Below, in pieces: positions 1-12,200 of a stretch of DNA of 35,925 bases. The notes under the pieces were generated by a model that saw only the letters and a list, made by a program, of their open reading frames with translations, ran no database searches and was not told the DNA's origin. The DNA comes from Elusimicrobiota bacterium (GTDB taxonomy: Bacteria > Elusimicrobiota > Elusimicrobia > UBA1565). The stretch's first letter is position 1. The number at the start of each line of letters is the position of its first letter. The DNA lies in contig JACRDO010000174.1 of the NCBI GenBank assembly GCA_016212885.1, positions 1 to 35,925 of the forward strand. The letters run 5' to 3'. A program made the translations under genes and the position numbers.

Positions 1-230
1 ACGTGCTCGTTGTGCATGAACGTGGCCTCATGCTCGTCCACCAGGCCCAATCCGGCCGGATTGTACAGAAGCGCGTTCGAGTCCCTGGCCAGCGCCGTGT
101 ACGCCCCGCCCATCCCCACCGCCCTGGCGTTCGCGTCCAGGAACAGGAAGTTGAACGGCTCGGCCCCGGCCGCGGCATGCGACAGCCGCGGCCAACTCAG
201 CAAAACCAGAGCCAGAAGCCTCGCCTTCAT
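1..230 (-). CDS. PorV/UPF0164-like outer-membrane protein, N-terminal part (cut by window edge)
   Basis: Reading leftward from an ATG at 230-228 gives 76 codons without a stop. The product opens with a signal peptide (MKARLLALVLLSWPRLSHA). It continues with the hallmark start of PorV/PorQ/UPF0164 beta-barrel proteins: a FLFLDANARAVGMGGAYTAL segment followed by an NALLYNPAGL segment. In that family the glycine-rich AVGMGGA stretch and the NPAGL motif lie in the first barrel strands. The ATG overlaps the stop of the giant protein gene as ATGA, so the two are probably translationally coupled. PorV in Bacteroidetes is the type IX secretion shuttle that hands cargo to the surface; a partner role for the upstream giant protein is inference. 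Only the N-terminus is visible, so the length and subfamily cannot be judged. Confidence 0.8.
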   Translation of the reverse strand, partial: MKARLLALVLLSWPRLSHAAAGAEPFNFLFLDANARAVGMGGAYTALARDSNALLYNPAGLGLVDEHEATFMHNEH

Positions 231-3200
231 CGGATCACCGCGATCTTCCTCACTACGGCCTTCTGACCCGGGCTTTTGATCACAGCCAGGTACACCCCGC
301 TCGCCGCGTCCTGCCCACCTTCATTCGTCACGTCCCACGGCACCGTCACCGCCCCGCGCGAGTCCAGATGCTTGACCTTCTGCCCTGTCACCGTGTAGAT
401 CGTGATCGTGGCCCGATCAGGCAGATTGTTGAAGATGATCCCTGAATTGGCGATCCCGGAGTCATAGGGGACCCCGTCGTCCGCTATGGCGTTGTTCGGC
501 TTGAAGGGAACAGGGTACACCGTCAGGGAGCTTAAGTCCGCGAACATCGGCGCGACCACGGCGAACAGGCTGAAATGCGGCGTGTATCCGGTGATCTTCT
601 TGTTCGTCCGGTCCACCGTGGACGCGAATTCCTTCCTCCATTCCCCCGTGGCCGGGTCATGTGTGCGCAGCTCCAGGTTCTCAACCCGCACGCCCTTGCC
701 GTCCACGATCCCGTCGTCGTCTTCGTCCGGATAGTACAGTTCCAGCGCAGCTGTCCGCCCCCCGGCCAGCCGGCTCTGTCCGTTCGAGAGCGTGATCTCG
801 ACCGATACCCCTATGGCGTTGATCCCGGGCTGGCTCACCAGCCCCCCGGCCGAGTTGTTCACCACCGATACCGTCACCGTGCCCGCGTCCAGGGCTTCGG
901 CCGGGATCACCACCTTCGTCACCTGCTTAGACCCCTCGTCAGCTGCCGCGATCGAGTTCTCAACGGAGTTGTGGACCACCTGCTGCTTCAGCACCATCCC
1001 AGCGCCCAGGCTCGTCTCGTTGATGTCGCAGTCAGCCGGGTTCGCGCTCACGCTCACCACGATGCTGGGCGGCGAGGTGTCCGCGGCGCCGAAGATGTCT
1101 GTGGCCGCGGCCATCAACTGGTAGTCCCCGGTTGACACGGCCGTCACGTCCCAGTGCACCAGGTACGGGAAGTCCGTCGCAGGATTGGGGTGGTTGATAT
1201 CCTGGACCGGGACAACGATGTCGTGCCAGTCCGCCTCGGCCACGCCCTTGTATTGGAACCGGATGCGCTTCGTCTGCCCGGCGTCGCCCCGGATGAGCTC
1301 GGCCAGCACCGTCACCCGGTTGCCCATGATCTTCTTTCCGCCCTGCGGGACCTTGATCGCAGCCTGGACCCCGGTGAGGCTTTCAACGGCCGTGGCCGCG
1401 GCCAGCAGGCGAGCGTTCTGCTCTTCGACGCCGCAGCGGTTGATTGCCCTCAGGGCGAACTTATACGAAACTCCCGAGCTTAAGGGCTCTGTCAGGTAGC
1501 TTGTAACCGTTGAGCTGAACACCGCCAGCGCAGCGGTGTCGAGGGTTCCAGTGCCTGAATCGTAATAGAGCCTGTATCCTACGATCCCTTCGGAAGGCGA
1601 CGGCTCCCAGGATACTCGTATCCGCCTTCCAGCCAGGCTTTCCGCGGATAAGCCGCCGGGCGGCAGGGGCGTCGAACCCTTGGTCGTGAAATCGGCTGCG
1701 TGGCCGTACGCGCTCGGGATGCCGTCGCCGTTCCTGTTCCTCACCCGGTAGGTGTACGTCGTGCAGCCCAGCAAATAGTAGTCCGTATAAGCTGTGGCGG
1801 AGCCCTTGAACACGCTGATGAACGCGGCCCCGGTTACGGAGCGCTCCACCTCAGCGATGGTCCATGCGGGGTTGGTGTTCAAGGACCAGCTCAGCGTCGC
1901 GCTGGCGCCTTCCACCGATGAAACCGCGGCGCCGGAGGGCGGGGCCGCCAGGGTGTAGGCCGTGGCCGAAGGCGAGAGCGGGCCCAGGCCGGAGGGGTTC
2001 GTCGCTCCCGCCACGATCCCATAGGCCGTGTTCGTGGCCAGGGCAATCTGCTCGAAGTGGGGCACAGCGGATGTGCCGAGCTGAGCCCCAAGGTTTGAAG
2101 CCTGGAGGATGCGGTAGCCCACTGCGTCTGAAGCCGCTGACCAGGTCCAAGCGATGGAAGAGACGCCCAAAGCCGTGCCGGATGGCGCGCCTGGAGGCCC
2201 GGGCAGCAAGGCCGGCATGGCCGTTCCAAGGATCGTGAACGGCCCGCTCGGCGAGTACGAGGCGCGGGCGTAATAGGGCACGTTGGGGCTCAGCCCGGTG
2301 AACGTCGCGGCGAGACCATAGGTCGCAGAGGAGAGCACGGCCCCGGTGAAGTCGGATGCGGTTGAGAGCTGGGCGTAGTAGCGGGTCCCGCTTGGGAAGG
2401 AGGAGCTCCAGAGGACGCTCAGGCTGCTCGTGAACACGTCCGTGAAGCCTTCGGCGTAGATCTCGTAGTTGAAGTCCGACCAGTCCACCAGGCTGTTCGG
2501 GTCGTTCTCGTAGAGGGGCCCGGCCCTGGAACCAAAAGCGGAGATCATCATCACGTGCGAGCCGGGCTCCAAAAAGCCGGCGTCCACGTTGACAGCGATG
2601 CCGGGGTCCGCGAAGTTCAAGCGCGAGAACGTCAGGATCCGGCGGCCGGGAGCGAGGACGAGGGCCGCAGCGCCGGGCGCGAGGCTCTGGAAGGTGATGG
2701 TGGAGATGGTGAGGTTCGCCGTCTGCGAGGCGATGAGAATGCCGTAGCGCCCCCCCGCGACCACATCTGCCAGCAAGGCCAGCTCGCCGGTGTTCCCGCC
2801 GCTGAGATAGATTCCAGCGCCCTGGCGGCCGCCCGCGACGGTGCTCGAAATCAGCGTGAAGTTGACGTTGCCGCCGCCCAGGCCTAAGCCGCTGCCGGCC
2901 GTATGCGTCGCCATGAGGATGTCGCCGGAGAAGACGGTCCCCGTCGAGTCGCGCACGTAGACCGCGGTCGAGGCCTGGAGATAGGAGCCTTGGATGGAGT
3001 TGGAGGAATTGCCCTCGATGTAGAGAGCATTGGAAGATTCCCCGCTGCTCGTCAAAGTGCTCAGAGTAACGGAGTTGAGGTCCGAGCCTGGGCCCAGGAC
3101 CGCGGCATGGCCGGATGGGTTCAGGACGAAGCTCTGGGTGATGGTATTGGACGCGGATGCGGCAAGATGGAGGGCCGCCTCGCTGCTGGAATTGCCGGCC

Positions 3201-6200
3201 GCGGTGCTGCGCAATATCGTGTTGCGGTCGGAATTCGCGGACAGATACGCCCCGTATCCGAAGGGATTGTAGAGGAAGCTGTCGGAAATCGTATTCCGGG
3301 AGGCGCCATTGAGATAGAGGGCTCTGTAAGCCATCCAATTGCTCGTTATCGCGCTCCGCTCGATCGCGTTGTAGCGGGCCGCGGACAAATACGCGCCGTC
3401 CCCCCTCCGATTGAGGAGGGCGCAATCGCTGACGGTGTTCGAGGAGGAGTTGACGATGCTCAGCGCGTAGTAGCCCTGGGCGTTGGCCGTCATCGTGCTC
3501 CGCAGGATCGCGTTGTAGCTCACGTTTCCATCGATGCGGGCCGCGCTCCCGCCGGAGTTCCAAATAGCGCTGTCGGAGATGGTGCTCGAAGAAGTATCCG
3601 CAAGCCAGAGCCCCGCGCCTGCCGGGTCCCCGCTGGTCATGGTGCTGCGCAAAATCGAGATGTTCCGGGCCGAGCGCAGATAGGCCGCGCTCCCCTGCGC
3701 GCTCGATAGGATGCTGTCTTGGACCGTGATCGAGGATGCGCCGGCCGCGTAGAGCGCCCTGGCCCCCGCGGCGCCGCACGTGATCGTGCTGAGGCTGATC
3801 CGGTCCCAGCTGCTGAGCGCGACCGCGGCCAAACCGATCTTCGATCCTCCGTCCACGCTTACGCTGTTCAGGACCACATAAGGCGAGGATATCTGGATGC
3901 CGTAGGAAACCGCGTCGGCTGGAGCGATAGAGATGTGCCCCAGGGTCACGCTGGCGTTCTGGATCAGGAAAGCCGCGGTAGACAGCGCCGGCGGGCTCAC
4001 GACGGGCGCGGAGCTGACGAAGCCCGGGTCCGCCATGATCTTGAGCTGGTAGCCGTTGTTGGCGAATCCCATCACCGTCACCTGTTCGCCGTAGGTTGAG
4101 GCGTCCCGGATCACCACGCAGGAGTCCCCCGTCAGGGCCTTGGGCGATCCGTCGACTGCGGTCTGGATCGAGGCGTAATCCGCATCGCCGTCCTTCCTTA
4201 CGCCGACGGCCGTCGCGCAGCCCGGCGGAAAATCCCCGATATAGCCCAGCCAGAACACCCGGTTGTATGGGTCGTTTTCGAAAACCCGGCCCGCTTTGGG
4301 GCCGGAGGCCGAACGCATGGAGATGCGCGCGCCGGCCCCGAGACCGCTTCCGTCCACGTTGACTGCAAGGCCTTGGCCCGCGAAACTGACGTTAGAGAAC
4401 GTGGAGACGAACACTCCGCTCAAGAATTGGATGGCCGTGGCCCCGGCCGAGAGATCCTGGAAGGTCATGGTGGCGATGGAGAGGCTCGCGCCGGAGGACG
4501 GACCCGCGACGATGAGGCCCCAGCGGCCGCCCCTGACCGTGCTGCTCGACAGGACCAAGTCCCCCCCGGCGCCGTCCTCCACGCGCGCCCCGGCTCCCTG
4601 GGAGCCGCCGATGAGGGTATTCGAGGACAGAGACAGATTGACGGCGCTGCCCGAGAGCCACAGGCCGCTGCAGGCCGGATGGGTGGTGGCGAGGACGCTG
4701 GATTGTATCTGCGTGCCGGCGGCCCCTCCGGTGACCCAGGCGGCCGTTGCGCCTTGGATGTACGAATCGGCGATGGTGTTCGATGAGCCGCCGCTGATGA
4801 ACAGCGCGCTGGTCAGCGGGAGGCCTCCCGGCGCGCGGCTCGTGATGGTGCTGTTCGCGATCGTGTTGTAGTTGGCGGCCCAATGGAGGTACGCGCCATA
4901 GGTCGTCTCGGAGCGCATCAGGCTGCTTGTGATGGCGTTGGATGCGGAATAAGCCAGATACAGCGGGACCGCGGCCGACGCCAGCGTGCTCCGGCTTACG
5001 ACGTTATGGTTCGCGTTGTCGCCGTAGAGGCCGTACACGGCGCCTGAAATGGCGCAGCCCGCGATCGTGTTGGTCGACGAGGAGGCGAGGGACAGGGCCG
5101 TCGCGGACGCAGTCGCCGTGGTGAGGCTGAGGGTGTTGGCGTTCGAGGACTCGAACCGCACGGCCTTGTCCCCCGAGAAGAAGCTGCGGGTGATCGTGTT
5201 GCCGGAGGCGTTGGAGAGCCGCAGGGCGAAGTGCCAGAGGGAGGTTTGGATCGCCGCGGTGGTGTCGGACACGGAGCTTCCGGCGCCTTCAATACGGAGT
5301 CCCGTCGCCGACGGGACCGAGATGCTGGAATTGGACACCGCGCTCCAACTGCTCACGGCCAATCCCGCTTCCCCGATGAAGCCGCCGGCGTCGTCTACGA
5401 CGAGCCTGTCGGCGGTGAAATAGGCGGAGGAGGCCTTGACGCCGTAGGAGACCGCGCCCGCGGGAACGATCCGCAAATTCTGCAGGGTCGCGCTGTCGTT
5501 CTGGATCAGGAATGCGGCGGTCGATAGGGCCGGGGGACTGATGACCGGCGCGGAGCTTATGAAGCTCGGGTCCGCCAGGATATTGAGCCGGAATCCGCTG
5601 GTGTCGAATCCCTGGATAGTGACCTGTTCGTTGTAGGTCTGAGTGTCGCGGATGACCACGCAGGTCTTGGTGCTCAAGCCGGGGTCCAGGGAGTCGAGGG
5701 CGGCTTGGATGGTCGTGAAGTGCTGGCTGCCGTCCTGCTTGACATTGCGCCCCTCTCCGCAGCCGGCAGGCAGGCCGGCTGAGCCCGGCGTGATGTATTC
5801 GGGCTGGGTGATGACGGGCATGGCGAAGCCGTCCTGGCGCACCACCGAAGCCTGCAGGGTGGCCGTGCCCAGCCTCGTATCCCAGATATAGAACCGCGCG
5901 CGGGTGAAGCCGATGTCGATGTTGACCGGCAGCGCGGAATAGCCAGGGCCGATCGGCCGCCAATCAACGCCGTCTTTGACCGGTTTTGTCGGGTCCGTCC
6001 CCGCGCGGGTTGTCGTCGAATCCAGCGACTTGACGGACACGGTGTGGTACGCCCAAGTCGAGGGGGTGGGGTCTCCCCAGAAACTGAAGAGCTCCACGTC
6101 GATCGGAGTCGGGATGGGCTGCTGGGTGGCCGTGCTGATGGACACCGTCGTGCCCGCGATGAGGTAGCGGTTCGGGGTCGTGAAACGCGCCAAAAGGGGC

Positions 6201-9200
6201 TCGGCAAGGAAGCCGGGCCAGTCCACGTAGCCGTTGGGGTCGTTCTCGAACGGAGGCCCGGCCTTGGAGCCCAGGAAGGAATCCATCGTGATCCGAGAGC
6301 CTCCGCCCAGGGCCGCGGCATTCACGTTGACCGCGATGCCGGCATCGCTGAAGTCGATGCGGGAGAAGGTGGAGACCATGGTCGCGCTCAAGAAGCTGAT
6401 CGCCGTGGCCCCGGCAGGGAGGGAGCGGAAGGTCATGGACGCTATGGAAAGGCTTGCGCCCGCGGCTTGCTGGGCTATGAGGACGCCGGTCCCGGCCCCC
6501 TGTACCGTGATGCTGGAGAGAATCAGTTCGCCCGAGTTGGCGGCGTCGAGGTAGACGGCGGCGCCTTGGGTGCCGCCGCTGATGACACTGGAGGAGACGC
6601 TCAGATTGACGCTGGAGTTATACATCCAGAGGCCGCTTCCGGACGTCAGCATCCCCACCAGGACGCTGGAGCTGATGACCGTTCCGGTGGAGCCGCGGAC
6701 ATAAACGGCGGTGGAGCCCTGGATGTAGGAAGACGCGATGGTGTTGGAGGAGGACTGGTAGAGGTAGAGGCCGTAGTAGCCGGTCATGGTGCTGTCCGAG
6801 ATGGTGTTGTAGTCCGCGCCGTCATACAGGTAGGCGCCGGTACCGGCTGGATTTGACATGAAGGAGCGTGTCACCGTGTTTGAATCGCTATTACCGATGT
6901 ACAGGGGGGAGTAGCTGGCGGCATTGCTGGTCATGGTGCTGTCCGAGATGGTGTTGTGGTCAGCGCCCCCGCTCAGGGCGGCGCCGTAGCCGGCCGGGTT
7001 GGACATGAAGGAACGCGTCACCATGTTCGAGTCGCTGTCATCGATGTACAGAGCGGGGTAGCCGCCGCTGGTCATGGTGCTGTCCGAGATGGTGTTGTAC
7101 ACCGCGCCGCCGTCGAGGCGGGCGCCATAGCCGGTTGGGTTTGACATGAATGAGCGCCTTACCGTGTTTGAGGCGTTAGCCCAGATGCGCAGGGCGGAGT
7201 AGAGGAAACCGCCGCCGCTCATAGTGCTATCCAAGATGGTGTTGTAGTCCGCGCCGGTATAAAGGACGGCGCCGTAGCCGGCCGGGTTGGACATAAACGA
7301 ACGCGCCACTGTGTTCGAGTCGCTGCTCCAAATGTATAGGGCGTTGGATCCGTCGGCATTGCTGATCATGGTACTGTCGGAGATAGTGTTGTTGTCTGCG
7401 CCGCCCCCCAGAGAAGCGCCGGTGCCGGCCGAGTTTGACATGAAGGAACGCGTCACCGTGTTCGAGTCGCTGTTAGCGATGTACAGCGCAACGTTACCAA
7501 GGCTGTTGCTGGTCACGGTGCTGTCTGAGATGGTGTTGTTGTCTGCGCCATCATTTAGATAGGCACCATGGCCGGCCGGGTTGGACATGAATGAGCGCGT
7601 CACCGTGTTTGAGTCGCTGTTGGCGATGTATAGGGCGGAGTAGGTGCTGTCGCTGGTCATGGTGCTGTCTGAAATAGTGTTATAGTCCGCGCCGTTATAC
7701 AGATAGGCACCGTAGCCGGCCGGGGTTGTGATGTATGAACGCGTCACCGTGTTCAAGTCGCTATTACTGATGTACAGGGCTTGAACGCCGCCGGTCATGG
7801 TGCTGTCTGAAATAGTGTTATAGTCCGCGCCGGACTCCAGGCGGGCGCCTTTGTCGGCGGGGTTGGAGATGAATGAGCGCGTCACAGTGTTTGAATCGCT
7901 GTCATAAATGTACAGGGCGACGTAAGTTGCGGCATTGCTGGTCATGGTGCTGTCCGAGATGGTGTTGTAGTCCGCGCCGCCATCCAGGAGGGCGCTGTGG
8001 CCGGCCGGGTTGGACATGAATGAGCGCGTCACCGTGTTCGAATCGCTGTTATTGATGTATAGGGCGACGGAAGCTGCGGCATTGCTGGTCATGGTGCTGT
8101 CTGAGATAGTGTTGTAGTCCGCGCCGCCAGCCAGGACGGCGCTGTAGCCAGCCAAGTTGCTTGCAGAAAACACCGAAATCGTATTGGACGACGCCCCCTG
8201 GAGAAAGAGGGCGGAATATGAGCTGTTGTTCGTCGTCGCCGAGCTGTAAGCCGCCGTCGTCATCCTGCTTCCGGCCAGCCAGATACCGTGGGCGTTCTGA
8301 ACCGTGACGCTGGAGTAAGACACCGCGCTCCAGCTCGAAAGGCTGATGCCCGCGCTGTAAATGGCGCTCCCGCCGCTCACGCTCACGCTGCTCAGCGTCA
8401 CGTAGGCCGAGGAGGCCTGCACGCCGTAGGGCATGGGATTGGCAGCGAGGACACTGAGGTTCTGCAGGGTCACGCTGGCGTTCTGGATGAGGAATCCCGC
8501 GGTCGAAAGCGCCGGAGGCGAGACCGCCGGCGCCGAGCTCGCGAAGCTCGGGTCCGACATGATCTTGAGCTGAAAGCCGTTGTTGGCGAACCCCTGGACC
8601 GTCACCTGCTCGCTGTAGGTCCCAGTATCCAGGATGACCACGCAGGCGGTCGTGCCCAGGCTCTTCGGCAAGGCGTCGAGGGCGGCTTGGATGGAGGCGA
8701 AGTCCCCGGAGCCGTCCTGCCTTACGTTGAAGCCCATGCCGCAGCCTGGGGGCAGGTAGCGCGGGACAGTTGAGCCCAGCACGAGCCAGCTGAAATCCGT
8801 GCCACCGGTGGAGCTGTAGGCCTGCACGCGGAAGTAATAGATCGTGTTTGGAAGCAGCCATGTGAGGCTCGCGAACGTATTGGCGGTCAAGGATGAGGCG
8901 GCCGTTGGGATGAACGTCGGCATCGTGGAGGCTTCGACCAGGTAGGTCGCGCCGGAACCGTTGAACCAGGTCCCCGCGGTCCCCGACGACCAGTTCACGG
9001 TCAGGCTCGAGGCGAGCACGTTCGGGAACATCGGCGTCCCGGGCAGAGGCAAGCTGGCGACGGCCAGGGTATAGGTCGAGACCATCGGCGACTCCGCGGT
9101 CTCCATGCCGGCCGCGTTGCGCGCCTTGGCTTTGAAAGAATACTGCTTATTGGGAAGAAGTCCGGCGAACGTCTGGGAGCGGCCGGGGTCGTACTCCTCG

Positions 9201-12200
9201 TTTGCGGCCTCGTAGCCCCCGGACTGCGACCCCACGGCGCATATCCGGCCGCGGACGGCCGCCGCGGCGAACCCGTAGCGCGGCGAGGGTATCGCGGCCC
9301 GGCTTGTCCACGTGTTGCCGGCCACATCGTACTCCTGGTTGGCGTACAGGCTGCCGCTCCCGCCCAAGGCGTAGAGCCTGCCTCCGACAGCCGCGGCCGC
9401 CAAGGCGGTCGCCGGGGTCGGCATCGCGGCTTTGCCCGTCCAGTTGTTCGCGCCGGGGTCGTACTCCTCGTTCGCCGATACCGCGACTCCGTTGGAGCCC
9501 CCCACGGCGTAGAGCTTGCCCCCGACCGCGGCCGCGGCCAGGCTGTTGCGCGCGGTGGGCATCGAGGCCTTGCTTGACCAAGTGTTGGAGACCGGGTCGT
9601 ACTCCTCGTTGTTTGCGGCAGGGCTGCCGCCGCTGTCCGAGCCCCCCACGGCATAGAGCCTGCCGCTGATGGAGGCGGCGGCCAGGTAGTAGCGCGGGGT
9701 GGGCAGGAACGCTTTGCCAGTCCAGGCATTGGCGGCCGGGTCGTACTCCTCGTTGGCCGGCATGGCGGCCCCGTTGTAGCCCCCGACGGCGTAGAACCTG
9801 CCCCCGATCGCGGCGGCGGCCACGCCATGCCGCCCCGTGGGCATCGAGGCTTTGCTCGACCAGGAGTTGGCGGCCGGGTCGTACTCCTCGTTGGCCGACA
9901 AGACGAGGCCGTTGGACCCGCCGACGGCGTAGAGCTTGGCTCCGATCGCGGCGACGGCCGAGAGGTAGCGCCAGGTGAGCATTGAAGCCTTGGCCGTCCA
10001 GACGTCGCCCGTGGAATGCCAGCTCCCGTAGGCCCCGGTGGTCAGATTGATCCCGGAGAGGCCTTTGCTGAGGTTCGAGAACGCGGGCTCCGGCGCGTAG
10101 GCCGAGGCCGTGATCGAGCAGGTGGATATCTCGTCGAACACGACGCTCGCCGGGGCCTCGATGGCCGTGACGGTCGAGCCGGCCGCCAGAGTGTTCGGGA
10201 CCCCGTTCCAGTTTAGGGTGGCGACGCGGAAATAGCAGGTCGTGTTCACGCTCAGGCCCGTTAAGGTCAAGGTGCTCAAAGAGATGTTCGCGGTGGCCGA
10301 GGAGTAGAGGACCCCGGAAAAATTCGCGGCCGTGGACCCCTGGAGCACATAGCCCTCGGCCGTGCTCGAGGAGCCGGCCTGGGCTGCGGTCGGGAGGGGA
10401 TTCCAATTGACGGTCGCGCTCGTTGCGAAGACCCTGTAGAAGGCGGGGTTGGCGATGGGATTCGAGATCGTCGACGTGGCTCCGAGGGACCCTGACCACG
10501 GCCCCGCGCCCGCGCAGTTCTCGGCCGCGGCTCGGAAGTAGTAGGTGGAATTGGGCCAAAGCCCCGTGAACGTGAATGAGGAGCCCGTGAGCTTTATGGC
10601 CAAGCCGTAGGCCGGATTCCCGCTGAAATCGGAGGCGGTGGAAGCGTGGATCAGAGAGTTCGCGACCCCGGGCTCGGCGCTGGGCGTCCACTTGGCGGTG
10701 AAGCTGGAAACATAGACGTTGGTGAAAGCCGGCGAGGCCGCGGTCGGGGAAACGGCCAATGCCGGGGGGAGAATCTGCACCGACACGAAGTCGGAGGGAA
10801 TGGCGTTGGCCATGACGAAAAGCTGGTAGTAGCCGCACTGCAGGCCCGAGGGGACAGTGAAGGCCAGGTTGGTGGAGGATTGGTAGTTCTGGTAGTTGGT
10901 CTGCTCAACGGCGCCGTAGATCGAGGTGGAGAGGTCGATTAGACGGCCGCCGCCGGCCATGGTCCCGTAATTGCCGGAGTCGTTCGGCATGAGATAGACT
11001 CTGGGGAGATTGGCGGAAGAATCCGCACAGCCGCCGCCTGAGCCCCCGTTCAGGCCGGTGAAGGTGGTCCCGGTCACGGCATAGGTGTCGCCCTGGGTCA
11101 AGGCGGCCGGAAACACCGCCGACCCATTGACCGTATTGATCTTGGGCTGGACAGAAGAGCTGATCGCGGAGTAGCTGTACTCCGTGTAGGACGCCGTTTC
11201 GGCCGACGAAAGCACCCCGCCGTCATAGCCTCCGGCCGCCAGGACTTTCCCATTCGGAAGAAGCGTGGCCGTATGATCCTCTCGCGCCGCCCCCATGGGG
11301 CCGGCCGAGGACCAAGCTCCGGCGGTGGGATCGTAGAGCTCTGCCGCGGAAGTCGCCGCGCCGTTATAGCCTCCTGCGACCAGAACCCTGCCGCTGGGCA
11401 GCAGAGTAGCCGTGTGATCCCTGCGCGCCGCGCTCATGGAGCCGGTCGCGGCCCATGTCCCAGCCGATGGATCGTAGAGCTCCGCCGCGGAGAGATATGC
11501 GAAACCGATGTCGCTGGCGCCTCCCGCGGCCAGGACATTGCCGTTGGGTAGTAGCGTGGCCGTATGGTAGCGGCGCCGAGAAGCCATCGAGCCGGTCGCG
11601 GCCCATGTCCCGGCCGCAGGGTCGTAGATCTCCGCCGTAAAAAGGGTTTCCCCGCCGCTCCAGCCTCCTGCGACCAGGACATTGCCGTTGGGCAGCAGCA
11701 CGGCCGTGTGCCCATCGCGCGCGGAACTCATGGGGCCGGTCTCTGACCAAGTCCCGGTAACGGAGTCGTAGAGTTCCGCCGTGGAAAGATTCGAGGCGCC
11801 CGCTCCGCTGCCTCCTGCGACCAGGACTTTCCCGTTGGGCAAGAGCGTAGCGGTGTGGTTCTGGCGGGCCGTAGTCATGGAGCCGGTCACGGACCAAGTC
11901 CCCGCAGAGGGGTCGTAGAGTTCGGCCGCAGCCATGGCATCGCCATCATATCCTCCTGCGGCCAGGACCTTGCCGCTGGGCAGCAGGGTGGCCGTGTGCC
12001 AGTTGGTGTGGAGCGAATTCATGGAGCCGGTCCCGGACCATGTCCCGGCGATGGGGTCGTAGAGCTCCGCCGTGATGAGCCAGCCCGCGGCCAGGACTTT
12101 TCCATTGGGGAGAAGCGTGGCCGTGTGATATCTCCGTGCCGAACCCATCCCCCCGGTCCCCTCCCACGCCCCAGCCGACGGCCTGAACACCTCCGCGCTG

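Noticed and set aside
1851-3779. A 642-codon open frame inside the giant gene in another minus-strand frame
   Set aside because: High-GC shadow: its translation is arginine-rich and low in pattern, whereas the main frame has clear beta-helix repeats through the same bases. The same holds for the long alternative frames at 9147-10838, 5289-5963 and 8049-8861.
6770-8130. CRISPR array
   Set aside because: The units are about 144 bp, in frame, with no spacers, and encode a repetitive beta-helix.
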